This document shows, one piece after another, positions 18,123-27,180 of a DNA stretch of 64,000 nucleotides. Location of the stretch: assembly GCF_029543105.1 (NCBI RefSeq), contig NZ_JARQXB010000001.1:248001-312000 (forward strand). Direction: 5' to 3'. Under the pieces are notes generated by a model. The model ran no database searches, was not told where the DNA came from, and saw only the letters and a program-made list of their open reading frames with translations. Numbering within the stretch: position 1 is the first letter of the stretch; every line of letters starts with the position of its first letter. This DNA is from Stenotrophomonas sp. HITSZ_GD (GTDB lineage: Bacteria; Pseudomonadota; Gammaproteobacteria; Xanthomonadales; Xanthomonadaceae). Position numbers and translations under genes: made by a program.

Positions 18123-19031
18123 TCAGCCCGCCTTGCGCCTGGCCGGCGCCTTCTTGGCGGCCTTGGTCGCCTTCTTCGCCGCCGTCTTGCGCGCCGGGGC
18201 CTTCTTGGCGGCCGTCTTCTTGGCCGGAGTGCGCTTGTTGGCCTGCAGGCTCTTCTGCAGCAGCGACATGAAATCGACCACGTTGGTGGTCTCTTCCTCG
18301 TGCGCGGCCGGGGTGTCCTCGATGCGGGTCGTGCCGCCCTTGGCCTTGATGCGCTTCTTCAGCACCGCTTCGAGGCGTGCACGGAATTCATCGTGGAAAT
18401 CCTGCGGCTTCCATTCGCCGGCCATGGACTCGATCAGCTGCGTGGCCATTTCCTGCTCGCGCGGGTTGATGCGGTAATCCTTGGCCGATCCGGTAGGCAG
18501 CTTGTATTCCTCGGGGTCCACCAGCTCCTGGTGGTAGCGCAGCAGCAGCAGTACCAGCGCGTCGCCTTCGGGCACCACCGCCGAGAGGTATTCGCGCGTG
18601 CGGATCACCACCCGCGCGATGCCGACCTTGCCGGTCGCGCGCAGCGTTTCGCGCAGCAATACGTAGCCCTTCTCGGCTTTCTTGCCCGGCACGAGGATGT
18701 AGGGCTTCTCGTAGTAGCGCGGGTCGATGTCGGCGGCATCGACGAAGGTCTCGACCTCCACCGTCTCGTGCGTCTCCGGCGCGGCCGAGCGGATATCCGC
18801 TTCCTCCAGCACGACGTAACTGCCCTTGTCGTACTCGAACGCCTTGACGATCTCCTTCCATGGCACTTCCTCGCCGGTGTCGGCATTGACGCGCTCGAAG
18901 CGGATCGGCTTCTTGTCGCGCGAATCGAGCATGCGGAAGTGCAGGTCGGTCCTGCGCTCGCCCGACATCAACGCAACCGGCACGTTCAACAAGCCGAAGG
19001 ACAACGTACCGGACCAGATAGGACGGGCCAT
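18123..19031 (-). CDS. ku: Non-homologous end-joining protein Ku
   Basis: A 302-residue homodimeric DNA-end-binding protein. It begins with the invariant-looking MARPIWSGTLSFGLLNVPVAL and carries FRMLDSRDKKPIRFERVN, ALVLLLLRYHQELVDPEEY and ATQLIESMAGEWKPQDFHD. The C-terminal ~45 residues are an Ala/Lys/Pro-rich basic tail (AKKTAAKKAPARKTAAKK), known in some Ku proteins to aid DNA binding and threading. The start ATG overlaps the stop of the small upstream gene by one base (TGATG), and the LigD-type polymerase follows 3 nt later. Confidence 0.97.
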   Translation of the reverse strand: MARPIWSGTLSFGLLNVPVALMSGERRTDLHFRMLDSRDKKPIRFERVNADTGEEVPWKEIVKAFEYDKGSYVVLEEADIRSAAPETHETVEVETFVDAADIDPRYYEKPYILVPGKKAEKGYVLLRETLRATGKVGIARVVIRTREYLSAVVPEGDALVLLLLRYHQELVDPEEYKLPTGSAKDYRINPREQEMATQLIESMAGEWKPQDFHDEFRARLEAVLKKRIKAKGGTTRIEDTPAAHEEETTNVVDFMSLLQKSLQANKRTPAKKTAAKKAPARKTAAKKATKAAKKAPARRKAG

Positions 19032-19408
19032 CAGTGAGCGACTCCATGGACAGCGGCTTCGGGCATGTGGTCCAGCGCGCGCCACGCGTCCTCGACGATG
19101 GCGCGTGCGCGGCGCCAGCTCAGTCGCGAGGCACCGCGCATCTGCTCCCACTGCGCGGCCAGGGCATCGTCGATGTCCGGCGCGCGGGGCCAGTCGGCGG
19201 CGTGGGTGCGCCGGGCGAATTCGTAGGCGGGGTAAAGATCGCGCCAGGTCGGCCCGCCGCGGCGGCGGCGGCGCTGGTAGTCCACCAGGCTGTAGTGGCG
19301 GTAGTCCTGCGCGATGCCGTGCTCCAGCGGCGGCAACATCGCCGGAAGCTGCGGGTCCAGCGGCGGGGCGAATAGGCGGCGGTCGGGACGACGTTCGAAG
19401 GGGCGCAC
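19031..19408 (-). CDS. Small Arg/Tyr-rich protein leading the Ku operon
   Basis: An uncharacterised basic protein of about 125 residues if started at the GTG at 19408 (beginning RPFERRPDRRLFAPP); an ATG at 19339 would give 102. It contains DYRHYSLVDYQRRRRRGG, LYPAYEFARRTH, IDDALAAQWEQMRGASRLSW and ARAIVEDAWRAL. This resembles small stress-related proteins with a repeated 'Y-D-D-Y-x-P-A-Y-R-Y-G ... W-x-x-A-R-x-A-W' pattern. The stop overlaps the Ku start (TGATG), which supports it as a translated gene. No function in end joining is known to me; the link is positional. Confidence 0.62.
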   Translation of the reverse strand: MRPFERRPDRRLFAPPLDPQLPAMLPPLEHGIAQDYRHYSLVDYQRRRRRGGPTWRDLYPAYEFARRTHAADWPRAPDIDDALAAQWEQMRGASRLSWRRARAIVEDAWRALDHMPEAAVHGVAH

Positions 19409-19542
19409 GGCGCGGCTCCGGCATCGGCGGGGAGGGCGCACAGCAGTAACGCCGCTGCCGTTAGACAGGCGTGAGCGGCCGCTTGCCCTGCCCTTCACGG
19501 CGTGCGCGGTGAACTCGGGTTCCCCCTTTCCGGAGCCTGGCC

Positions 19543-19710
19543 ATGACCCGAGACCCCCTGCGCGAGAACACGCCGCCGGTGCCCGGCGAGCAGCGCGGCA
19601 AGCACGACAGCCAGGAGATGGAGGACCGCGGTGCGGGCGAGCGGCCCGACGAGCTGATCCCCGGCGATGCGGAATCGCCCGCGCGGCTGCCGGGACAGCC
19701 GCCGGGCTGA
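19543..19710 (+). CDS. Small hydrophilic hypothetical protein
   Basis: A 55-codon open frame: ATG at 19543 preceded by a CCGGAGC ribosome-like site, stop at 19710. The product begins MTRDPLRENTPPVPGEQRG, is very rich in Pro, Glu, Asp and Gly, and has no hydrophobic segment, so it is probably disordered. It fills the gap between the Ku operon and the alcohol dehydrogenase gene. I recognise no domain, and translation is not proven. Confidence 0.45.
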   Translation: MTRDPLRENTPPVPGEQRGKHDSQEMEDRGAGERPDELIPGDAESPARLPGQPPG

Positions 19711-19718
19711 CACGAGGC

Positions 19719-20747
19719 CTAGGCGGCCAGGTCGAGGACCACGCGGCCTTCGATCTTGCCGGCGTGCATGCGCGCGAAGATGTCGTTGATGTTCTCCAGC
19801 CGGTCGGTATGCACGGTGGCGGCCACCTTGCCCTGCGCGGCGAAATCCAGCGATTCCTGGAGATCCAGCCGCGTCCCCACGATGGAGCCGCGCACGGTCA
19901 CGCCATTGAGCACCATGCCGAAGATATCCAGCGGGAAGTCGCCCGGCGGCAGGCCATTGAGCGAAACCGTGCCCCCGCGGCGAACCATCCCCAGTGCCTG
20001 GGAAAACGCCTTGGGCGAGACGGCCGTGACCAGCACGCCGTGCGCACCGCCGATTTCCTTCTTCAGGTAGGCGGCCGGGTCCTGCTGGGCGGCGTTCACC
20101 GTCACGCTGGCGCCGAGCTTGCGCGCCAGCGCCAGCTTGTCCTCGTCGATATCCACCGCCGCCACGTTCAGGCCCATGGCGCGGGCGTACTGCACCGCCA
20201 TGTGGCCCAGGCCGCCGACGCCGGAGATCACCACCCATTCGCCGGGCCGGGTGTCGGTCACCTTCAGGCCCTTGTAGACGGTGACACCCGCGCACAGCAC
20301 CGGCGCGACTTCCACGAAACCGACGTTCTTCGGCAGGTGGCCGACGTAGCGCGCATCGGCCAAGGCGTATTCGGCGAAGCCCCCATTGACCGAATAGCCG
20401 GTGTTCTTCTGCGTCTCGCACAGGGTTTCCCAGCCGCCCAGGCAATGCTCGCAATGCCCGCAGGCCGAATACAGCCACGGAATGCCGACGCGGTCGCCTT
20501 CCTTCACGTAATCCACGTTGGCGCCCACGGCCACCACGTGGCCCACGCCTTCATGGCCGGGAATGAAAGGCGGGTTCGGCTTGACCGGCCAGTCGCCCTC
20601 GGCGGCGTGCAGGTCGGTATGGCACACGCCGCACGCCTCGATCTTGACCAGGATCTCGCCGGCGCCAGGCCGCGGGACGGTCACTTCCTCGATCACCAGC
20701 GGCTGCCCGAACGCGCGCACCACCGCTGCCTTCATCGTCTTGTCCAT
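19719..20747 (-). CDS. adhP: Zinc-dependent alcohol dehydrogenase
   Basis: Medium-chain NAD(P)-dependent alcohol dehydrogenase of 342 residues. Catalytic zinc ligands are in [16 protein letters not shown] and PGHEGVGHV. The structural zinc is held by four cysteines around [15 protein letters not shown], and the cofactor fold shows [15 protein letters not shown]. Overall wording is that of AdhP-type ethanol/1-propanol dehydrogenases. The start at 20747 has a GGAG ribosome site; the open frame upstream is not protein-like. It lies tail to tail with the small 19543 gene. Confidence 0.95.
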   Translation of the reverse strand: MDKTMKAAVVRAFGQPLVIEEVTVPRPGAGEILVKIEACGVCHTDLHAAEGDWPVKPNPPFIPGHEGVGHVVAVGANVDYVKEGDRVGIPWLYSACGHCEHCLGGWETLCETQKNTGYSVNGGFAEYALADARYVGHLPKNVGFVEVAPVLCAGVTVYKGLKVTDTRPGEWVVISGVGGLGHMAVQYARAMGLNVAAVDIDEDKLALARKLGASVTVNAAQQDPAAYLKKEIGGAHGVLVTAVSPKAFSQALGMVRRGGTVSLNGLPPGDFPLDIFGMVLNGVTVRGSIVGTRLDLQESLDFAAQGKVAATVHTDRLENINDIFARMHAGKIEGRVVLDLAA

Positions 20748-20835
20748 GCCGGGTCTCCTCACGGGGGAGCGGTGAGGATGCGCCGGCGCGGGTGACGCGG
20801 CCTTGATCTCGGTCAATCGCCGCGCCCCCTCCCGC

Positions 20836-22977
20836 TCAGGGCCGGAAATGCCACTCCACGCCGGCCAGGTAAGCCCGCCCCGGGCCCGGTTCGTAATAGC
20901 GGCCGTTGCCGTCGTTGACGATGACCGAGCCGACGTAGGCGCGGTCGAACACGTTGTCCACGCGGGCGAAGGCACGCAAGGCGCCGCTGGCCAGCGCCCA
21001 TTCGCGGGAAGCTTCGAAGGCCAGCAGCGCGTAGCCCGGCGCCGCCTCGCGGCCGAGGTCGTTCACGGGCGTGCGGTCGGCGGCCTCGACCTCGGCGGCC
21101 AAACGCCACGGCGCCGGATACCACGACCACTTCGCCGAAAACTGCTGGCGCGGCACGCCCGGCAACGCGGTGCCGGGCGCCACCCAGGTATCCGGCGTGG
21201 CGCAACCGCTGGCGGCGCAGACGAGGTAGCCCTGCCGCACCGTGGCCTCCAGCCAGGTATACGCCAGCGCCAGCTCGCTGCGCGCGGCCAGCGGCTGGGT
21301 CCAGCTGGCCTCCACGCCCTCGCGGCGGGTGCGGCCGATGTTGCGGTAGGTGCTGCGGCCGTTGGTATTGCTGGCTACGGCCAGTTCGTCGTCGGTATCG
21401 GCGCGGAACACCGCCAGCGCGAGCGCGGCCTGCGCGTCGCCGCGCCATTTCAGCCCCACTTCGTAGTTGCGGCTCTTGGCCGGCCGCAAGTCCAGCGCCA
21501 GGCCGGCGCCGCCATCGGCACGATAGCCGAGCTCGTTGAAGGTGGGCGTTTCGAAGCCGCGGCCGAGCGAGGCGTGCAGGCGCACGTGCTCGCTGGCGCG
21601 GAACACCACGCCGGCCACCGGGGTGGTGGCCGAATAGTCGGTGCGGCCGCTGTCGTCGGGGTTGCGCGGGGTGATGTAGTGGTCGGCCGAGCGGAAGCGC
21701 ACTTCGCTGTGCCGCACGCCCAGCAGCGCCGACCAGCGCGCACTCCACTGCCACCAAGCCTGGGCGAACTGGTCGAGGTTGGACACGGTGTCGCGCTGGT
21801 CCCTGCGCAGGGCGCCCTTCACCCCGAGCTGGCCGCCGGCGAAGTTCTCGTAGCCGGTACGGTCCTGGCGCTGGCGGTCGGCGTTCGCCCCCACCGTGAC
21901 ATCGAACGGGCGCCCGGCCCATTCGCCCTGCCACGACCACCGCGCGTCCACGCCGCCGTAATCGCCGTCCAGGTCCACCACGCCGCCGGCGTGCAGCGGG
22001 TTGGCCTGCACGGCCACCGGCACCGCCAGGTACTGCTCGACCGCGCGCGTGCCGCCGTAGGCCATCACGCGCAGGCTGCCGGCACCGGCCTGCTGCTCGT
22101 AGACCAGGCCGGCCTGCGACTGGCGCACCGATTTGCGCGTGTTGAACTGCGTGGCGACCGCGGTGGCCTGGCGCGGATCGGCCTGGAACTGGGCGCGGGT
22201 CAGGCCGAGGGGATCCTGCGCGTCGGGCGCATCGAAGGCGTTCACCACCAGCGACAGCGTGCGCCCCTCGCCCAGCGTCCAGCCGAGGCGGCCGTTAAGC
22301 GATTCGCGGCGGGCGCGGCTGTGCTCGCGCCATCCGTCGGTCTGGAAATGGCTGGCGGCGAGGTTGTAGTCGAACGGCCCCCGCGCGCCGCGCAGCTGGG
22401 CGCCGACGGTGGAAGTCGCTTCGCTGCCCCAGGTGGCGCGCAGCCGCCAGGGGTCGTCCGCGGCGCCCGCCCCGCTCCACCACTGCACCACGCCGCCGGA
22501 GGCGTTGCCGTACAGCGCCGAGAACGGCCCGCGCAGCACCTCCACGCGCTCGGCGCCCATCACGTTGAAGTGCGAGAGCTGGCCTTGCCCGTCCGGCATC
22601 GTCGCCGGCACCCCGTCCACGTACAGGCGCACGCCGCGCACGCCGAAGGTGGAACGCGCGCCAAAGCCGCGGATCGAGAGCTGGGTGTCCTGCGCGTAGT
22701 TCTGGCGGTCGCGCGCCACCACGCCGGGCAGGCCCCCGAGCAGCTCGGACGCCTGCGCGCCGCGCCGGTCTGCGGCGTCGCCGGCATCCACCTGGCTGAA
22801 CGATGCGGGCAGGTCGAATGGATCCACCCCGCGTACGCGCGCCGCCTCGACCTGCACGGCCGGCAGCTCGGCCACGGCAGGCGCGGCGGCCTGTGCGGGA
22901 AGCAGGGTGATGAGAAGCGGCAGGCCGAGGCTGCCGCGCGCGGCAGCCAGCGGTTTCAATCGACACGATGGGGGCAT
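20836..22977 (-). CDS. TonB-dependent siderophore/nutrient receptor
   Basis: Outer-membrane receptor of 713 residues with a signal peptide ([17 protein letters not shown]), a TonB-box-like [10 protein letters not shown], a plug domain ([58 protein letters not shown]) and a barrel with [11 protein letters not shown] near the end and a terminal aromatic pattern (WHFRP). The length and the [12 protein letters not shown] wording fit iron-complex receptors (FecA/PupB-like) better than the larger glycan receptors such as the one at 2820-5612. No fecIR-type regulators are adjacent. The open frame continues far upstream but only the part from 22977 is receptor-like. Confidence 0.92.
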   Translation of the reverse strand: MPPSCRLKPLAAARGSLGLPLLITLLPAQAAAPAVAELPAVQVEAARVRGVDPFDLPASFSQVDAGDAADRRGAQASELLGGLPGVVARDRQNYAQDTQLSIRGFGARSTFGVRGVRLYVDGVPATMPDGQGQLSHFNVMGAERVEVLRGPFSALYGNASGGVVQWWSGAGAADDPWRLRATWGSEATSTVGAQLRGARGPFDYNLAASHFQTDGWREHSRARRESLNGRLGWTLGEGRTLSLVVNAFDAPDAQDPLGLTRAQFQADPRQATAVATQFNTRKSVRQSQAGLVYEQQAGAGSLRVMAYGGTRAVEQYLAVPVAVQANPLHAGGVVDLDGDYGGVDARWSWQGEWAGRPFDVTVGANADRQRQDRTGYENFAGGQLGVKGALRRDQRDTVSNLDQFAQAWWQWSARWSALLGVRHSEVRFRSADHYITPRNPDDSGRTDYSATTPVAGVVFRASEHVRLHASLGRGFETPTFNELGYRADGGAGLALDLRPAKSRNYEVGLKWRGDAQAALALAVFRADTDDELAVASNTNGRSTYRNIGRTRREGVEASWTQPLAARSELALAYTWLEATVRQGYLVCAASGCATPDTWVAPGTALPGVPRQQFSAKWSWYPAPWRLAAEVEAADRTPVNDLGREAAPGYALLAFEASREWALASGALRAFARVDNVFDRAYVGSVIVNDGNGRYYEPGPGRAYLAGVEWHFRP

Positions 22978-23130
22978 GCGGCGATTGTGGCCCAAGCCTG
23001 TCCGCAGGCCCATCCCGCGCCGTTCACGCCCCCGGCCGGGGCGGCGCTTTGTTACGATGAGCCGCTTTGCCGCGCCGCGCGCGAAGCGATCCGGAAGCAC
23101 CCCCTCATTCCGTCTCCAGCGAGTACCGCC

Positions 23131-24330
23131 GTGTCTTTCTTTGCAAATGTCGAACAGGTCCCGGGCGATCCGATCCTCGGCCTGACCGAGGCTTACAACG
23201 CCGACGCCCGGCCCAACAAGGTCAACCTGGGCGTGGGCATCTATTACGACGAAAACGGCCGCATTCCGCTGCTGCGCGCCGTGTACCAGATCGAACAGCA
23301 GCTCGCGCTGGACGCCAAGCCGCGCGGCTATCTGCCGATCGACGGCCTGGCCGCCTACGACCAGGCCACCCAGAAGCTGCTGTTCGGCGCGCAATCGCCG
23401 CTGCTGGAAGCCGGCCGCGTCAGCACCTCGCAGACCATCGGCGGCAGCGGCGCGCTGCGCGTGGGCGCGGACCTGCTGATCAAGCTGCTCGACACGCGCA
23501 CCGTGGCCATCAGCAACCCGAGCTGGGAAAACCACCGCGCGGTGTTCAGCGCGGCCGGCTTCGAGGTCGTCGACTACACCTATTTCGATGCCGCGCGCCA
23601 TGGGCTGGATTTCGAGGGCATGCTCGCCGACCTGCGCCAGCTGGCGCCCGGCAGCGTCGTGCTGCTGCACGCGTGCTGCCACAACCCGACCGGCGCGGAC
23701 CTGACCCATGAACAGTGGCGCGTCGTCGCCGAACTGCTCAAGGAGCGCGGCCTGTTCCCGTTCATCGACATCGCCTACCAGGGCTTCGACAAGGGCATCG
23801 AGGAAGATGTCTACGCGATCCGCCTGCTGGCGGGCATGGAGATGGATTTCGTCGTCGCCAGTTCGTACTCCAAGTCGTTCTCGCTGTACGGCGAGCGCGT
23901 GGGCGCGCTGTCGGTGGTGTCGGCCGATGCGAAGCAGGCCAAAGCCGTGCAGTCGCAGGTCAAGCGCATCATCCGCACGATCTATTCGAGCCCGTCCACG
24001 CACGGCGCCGCGTTGGTGGCCGGCGTGCTCAACAGCCCGGAGCTGCGCAAGACCTGGGAAGAGGAACTGACCGAGATGCGCGAGCGCATCCATGCGCTGC
24101 GCGCCGGCCTGGTCGGCAAGCTCAATGCGCTGGGCGCGGGGGATTTCTCCTTCATCGAGCGCCAGGCCGGCATGTTCTCCTACTCGGGCCTGAGCCGGGC
24201 GCAGGTGGACCGCCTGCGCGATGAGTTCGCGATCTACGCCGTGGGCACCGGCCGCATCTGCGTGGCTGCGCTGAGCCAGAAGAACCTGGACTACGTGGCC
24301 AATGCGGTGGCCACCGTCGCCAAGGGCTGA
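23131..24330 (+). CDS. tyrB: Aromatic amino acid aminotransferase
   Basis: Pyridoxal-phosphate class I transaminase of 399 residues, interconverting tyrosine, phenylalanine or aspartate with their keto acids. The pattern PGDPILGLTEAYNAD, VNLGVGIYYDENGRIPLL, HACCHNPTGADLT and the PLP-binding Lys248 in SSYSKSFSLYGERVGAL mark the AspC/TyrB branch. It uses a GTG start at 23131 (first residues SFFANVEQVPG, typical of the family start). It is followed by a good bidirectional terminator at 24357. Confidence 0.95.
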   Translation: MSFFANVEQVPGDPILGLTEAYNADARPNKVNLGVGIYYDENGRIPLLRAVYQIEQQLALDAKPRGYLPIDGLAAYDQATQKLLFGAQSPLLEAGRVSTSQTIGGSGALRVGADLLIKLLDTRTVAISNPSWENHRAVFSAAGFEVVDYTYFDAARHGLDFEGMLADLRQLAPGSVVLLHACCHNPTGADLTHEQWRVVAELLKERGLFPFIDIAYQGFDKGIEEDVYAIRLLAGMEMDFVVASSYSKSFSLYGERVGALSVVSADAKQAKAVQSQVKRIIRTIYSSPSTHGAALVAGVLNSPELRKTWEEELTEMRERIHALRAGLVGKLNALGAGDFSFIERQAGMFSYSGLSRAQVDRLRDEFAIYAVGTGRICVAALSQKNLDYVANAVATVAKG

Positions 24331-24356
24331 CGCCTCGCGCGATGCGGTACACGCGG

Positions 24357-24390
24357 GCCTCCGGTGGCGACACCGGAGGCTTTTGCTTTT
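24357..24390. terminator. Intrinsic terminator between two convergent genes
   Basis: A 10-bp perfect stem (GCCTCCGGTG/CACCGGAGGC) with a GCGA tetraloop is followed by TTTTGCTTTT on the plus strand. It ends the aminotransferase transcript and touches the stop codon of the convergent minus-strand gene. Confidence 0.85.
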
Positions 24391-24854
24391 CAGCGCAGCG
24401 GCTTGGCGGCCACCAGCGTCACGCCGAGCGGCTCGGCGAGCGGGCGCAGCGCCTCCAGCTTGCCGGCCTCGGCGACGACGCCGAGCGTGAGATGCTCCAG
24501 GCGCTTGCCCTCGAACGACTTCAACGCCGCTTCGGCGGCCTTGAGCGCGAGCTTTTCGCTGCCACTGAACACCACCACCTGCAGGTCGGCGTTCTCGCCC
24601 AGCGCCATCACCTGGATCAGCTGCTTCACCGCCGGGCTGGTGCCGATTGCCGGTGCCATCATCGCGTTGGTCAGCGCGCTGCCCGAAGGGATTTCCACAT
24701 ACAGCGCCTGCACGACGCGCCCGGCGGCGGCAGGTGCGGCAACGGCGGGGTCGGCGGGCGCCTGCTGCGCATGCAACGGGCCCGCATGCGGTGCCACGAA
24801 CGCGAGCGCGAGCAGAGCCCCACACAGCGCGCGATGCGATTTCGATGCTTCCAT
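24390..24854 (-). CDS. Exported hypothetical protein
   Basis: A 154-residue protein with a clear signal peptide (GALLALAFVAPHAGPLHA). The mature part begins with an Ala/Pro-rich linker and continues with a small alpha/beta-looking domain (GRVVQALYVEIPSGSALTNA, ALGENADLQVVVFSGSEKL). No family comes to mind. It probably acts in the periplasm. The frame ends on the terminator shared with the aminotransferase gene. Confidence 0.75.
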   Translation of the reverse strand: MEASKSHRALCGALLALAFVAPHAGPLHAQQAPADPAVAAPAAAGRVVQALYVEIPSGSALTNAMMAPAIGTSPAVKQLIQVMALGENADLQVVVFSGSEKLALKAAEAALKSFEGKRLEHLTLGVVAEAGKLEALRPLAEPLGVTLVAAKPLR

Positions 24855-25038
24855 TCGTGTGTCCTTCCTGTCCTGCGGAGGGCGCTCATTGTGCCTGCGC
24901 GCGTCGGCCGCTGAAAACCCTGTGACATGACAGCGCGGTCAATGACTCGCCGATACATCGCCCGATGACGCGCCTGTCCTGTCGCGGCAACGGGATGAGA
25001 CAATGGCGACTCACTTCCTACGCAAGGCTGTCCGCTCC

Positions 25039-26055
25039 ATGTCGCGAACCTCGCTGACCCGATTCCTGATCGAAGAACAGCAAGCCGGCCGCATCGGCCC
25101 GGAATTGCGCCAGCTCGTCACCATCGTCTCGCGGGCGTGCAAGCGCATCTCCATCGCGGTGAGCAAGGGAGCCCTCGGGGGCGTGCTGGGCGATGCCGGC
25201 ACCGGCAATATCCAGGGTGAGGCGCAGAAGAAGCTCGACGTACTGAGCAACGACATCCTGCTGGAAGCCAATGCATGGGGCGGCCACCTGGCGGCCTGCG
25301 CGTCGGAGGAGATGGAGCACAGCACGCCGGTGCCGGACCGTTACCCGAGCGGCGACTTCCTGCTGCTGTTCGATCCGCTCGATGGCAGCTCCAACATCGA
25401 CGTCAACGTCTCGGTCGGCACGATCTTCTCGGTGTTGCGCTGCCCGCCCGGCGTGGACAAGCCCGGCGACGAGCACTTCCTGCAGCCGGGCAGCGCGCAG
25501 GTCGCCGCCGGTTACTGCATCTACGGGCCGAGCACGATGCTGGTCCTTACGCTGGGCCACGGCACGCACGCCTTCACGCTGGAGCGGGAAGAAGGTTCGT
25601 TCCTGCTGACCCAGTCGGACATGCGCATTCCGGAGGAAACCAAGGAGTTCGCCATCAACATGTCCAACCAGCGGCACTGGGAGGCGCCGATGCAGGCCTA
25701 CGTAGCCGATCTGCTCGCCGGCAAGGAAGGCCCGCGCGGCAAGGACTTCAACATGCGCTGGATCGCCAGCATGGTGGCCGACGTGCATCGCATCCTCACG
25801 CGCGGCGGCATCTTCATCTACCCGTGGGACCGCAAGGATCCGTCCAAGGCCGGCAAGCTGCGGCTGATGTACGAGGCCAACCCGATGGGCATGCTGGTCG
25901 AGCAGGCCGGTGGCCTGGCCAGCACGGGCCGCACGCCGATCCTCGGCATCCACCCCGACGGCCTGCACCAGCGCGTACCGGTGTTCCTGGGGTCCAAGCA
26001 GGAAGTCACCGAGGCGGTGAAGTACCACCTCGCCTTCGACGAAGCGAAGGCCTGA
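25039..26055 (+). CDS. fbp: Fructose-1,6-bisphosphatase, class I
   Basis: Gluconeogenic phosphatase of 338 residues that hydrolyses fructose-1,6-bisphosphate. The metal site is in [20 protein letters not shown] and upstream Glu residues (CASEEMEHS); the substrate loop reads [20 protein letters not shown] and [19 protein letters not shown]. The ATG at 25039 ([14 protein letters not shown]) matches the usual xanthomonad start; an ATG at 25003 would add 12 atypical residues. Confidence 0.97.
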   Translation: MSRTSLTRFLIEEQQAGRIGPELRQLVTIVSRACKRISIAVSKGALGGVLGDAGTGNIQGEAQKKLDVLSNDILLEANAWGGHLAACASEEMEHSTPVPDRYPSGDFLLLFDPLDGSSNIDVNVSVGTIFSVLRCPPGVDKPGDEHFLQPGSAQVAAGYCIYGPSTMLVLTLGHGTHAFTLEREEGSFLLTQSDMRIPEETKEFAINMSNQRHWEAPMQAYVADLLAGKEGPRGKDFNMRWIASMVADVHRILTRGGIFIYPWDRKDPSKAGKLRLMYEANPMGMLVEQAGGLASTGRTPILGIHPDGLHQRVPVFLGSKQEVTEAVKYHLAFDEAKA

Positions 26056-26064
26056 GCCGCGCAG

Positions 26065-26089
26065 GCGCGCCGGCGCGATGCCGGCGCGC
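26065..26089. terminator. Hairpin between fbp and the convergent reductase gene
   Basis: Perfect 10-bp GC-only stem (GCGCGCCGGC/GCCGGCGCGC) with a 5-nt loop in the 64-bp gap between two convergent genes. No T-run on either side, so it is a candidate only. Confidence 0.45.
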
Positions 26090-26119
26090 GCACTGCGGAA
26101 TCGGCAGGCATGTCACGAT

Positions 26120-27163
26120 TTATCGGCCTCGATCCGCGATCACCGGCGCCCGTTCCGAGAACTGGCCTCGCCAATAGGGGTAGTAGGGGTAGGGCGGATC
26201 CACCCGGCTCACCTCGTCCAGCCGCGCCATCTGCCCGGTATCGAGCGACCAGCCCACTGCGCCCAGGTTCTGGAGCAGCTGCTGCTCGTCCCGCGCCCCG
26301 ATCAGCACTGTGCTGACGGTGGGGCGCTGCAGCAACCAGTTGATCGCCACCTGCGGCACGCTGCGGCCGGTTTCCCCGGCGATCTCCAGCAGGACGTCGA
26401 CGATGTCGTAGAGCCGCCCCTCGTCGATCGCCGGCCCGACCGACGCGGTGTCGTGCAGCCGGCTGCGCTCTGGCAGCGGATGGCCGCGGCGCAACTTGCC
26501 GGTGAGCCGGCCCCAGGCCAGCGGGCTCCACACCACCGCGCCCACGCCCTGGTCCTGCCCGAGCGGCATCAGCTCCCACTCGTAGTCCCGCCCGGCCAGC
26601 GAGTAGTACGCCTGGTGGGCGACGAACCGCTGCCAACCCTGCGCCCGGCTGATCGACAGCGCCTTCATCAACTGCCAGCCCGCGAAGTTGGACGCGCCGA
26701 TATAGCGCACCTTGCCCGCGCGCACGAGGTCGTCGAGCGTGGAGAGGGTTTCTTCCAGCGGGGTGAGGGCATCGAAGGCGTGCAGCTGCAGCAGGTCGAT
26801 GTAGTCGGTGCGCAGGCGGCGCAGCGAGGCCTCCACCGCGCGCAACAAGCGCCAGCGCGAGGCGCCGGCATCGTTGGGGCCTTCGCCCAGGCGCAGGCCG
26901 GTCTTGGTGGAGAGGATCACGGCATCGCGCCGGCCCTGCAGCGCGGCGCCGAGGATCTCCTCCGAGGCGCCATCGGAATACACGTCGGCGGTGTCGAACA
27001 GGTTCACGCCGGCGTCCAGGCACAGGTCGATCATTCGCCGGGCTTGCGCCACGCCGGTGTCGCCCCATGCGGAAAACAGCGGCCCCTTGCCGCCAAACGT
27101 GCCGGCACCGAAGCCGAGCACGGGGACCTTGAAGCCGGAGCGGCCCAGCAGTCGGGTTTCCAT
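26120..27163 (-). CDS. Aldo/keto reductase
   Basis: NADPH-dependent reductase of 347 residues with a TIM barrel. The catalytic tetrad is suggested by LFDTADVYSDGASEEILG (Asp, Tyr), the Lys in LSTKTGLRLGEG, and the His in DLLQLHAFD. The C-terminus has the NADP-binding pattern TVSTVLIGARDEQQL. A GAGGAG ribosome site precedes the ATG at 27163. The gene lies 17 bp downstream of an MFS transporter on the same strand, with a divergent LysR regulator, so the three probably form a detoxification or export unit. Confidence 0.92.
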   Translation of the reverse strand: METRLLGRSGFKVPVLGFGAGTFGGKGPLFSAWGDTGVAQARRMIDLCLDAGVNLFDTADVYSDGASEEILGAALQGRRDAVILSTKTGLRLGEGPNDAGASRWRLLRAVEASLRRLRTDYIDLLQLHAFDALTPLEETLSTLDDLVRAGKVRYIGASNFAGWQLMKALSISRAQGWQRFVAHQAYYSLAGRDYEWELMPLGQDQGVGAVVWSPLAWGRLTGKLRRGHPLPERSRLHDTASVGPAIDEGRLYDIVDVLLEIAGETGRSVPQVAINWLLQRPTVSTVLIGARDEQQLLQNLGAVGWSLDTGQMARLDEVSRVDPPYPYYPYWRGQFSERAPVIADRGR

Positions 27164-27180
27164 GATGTCATCTCCTCTGC

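Noticed and set aside
22978-24825. Upstream extension of the TonB receptor frame across the aminotransferase gene
   Set aside because: It is antisense to a clear aminotransferase. The receptor's own signal peptide starts at 22977.
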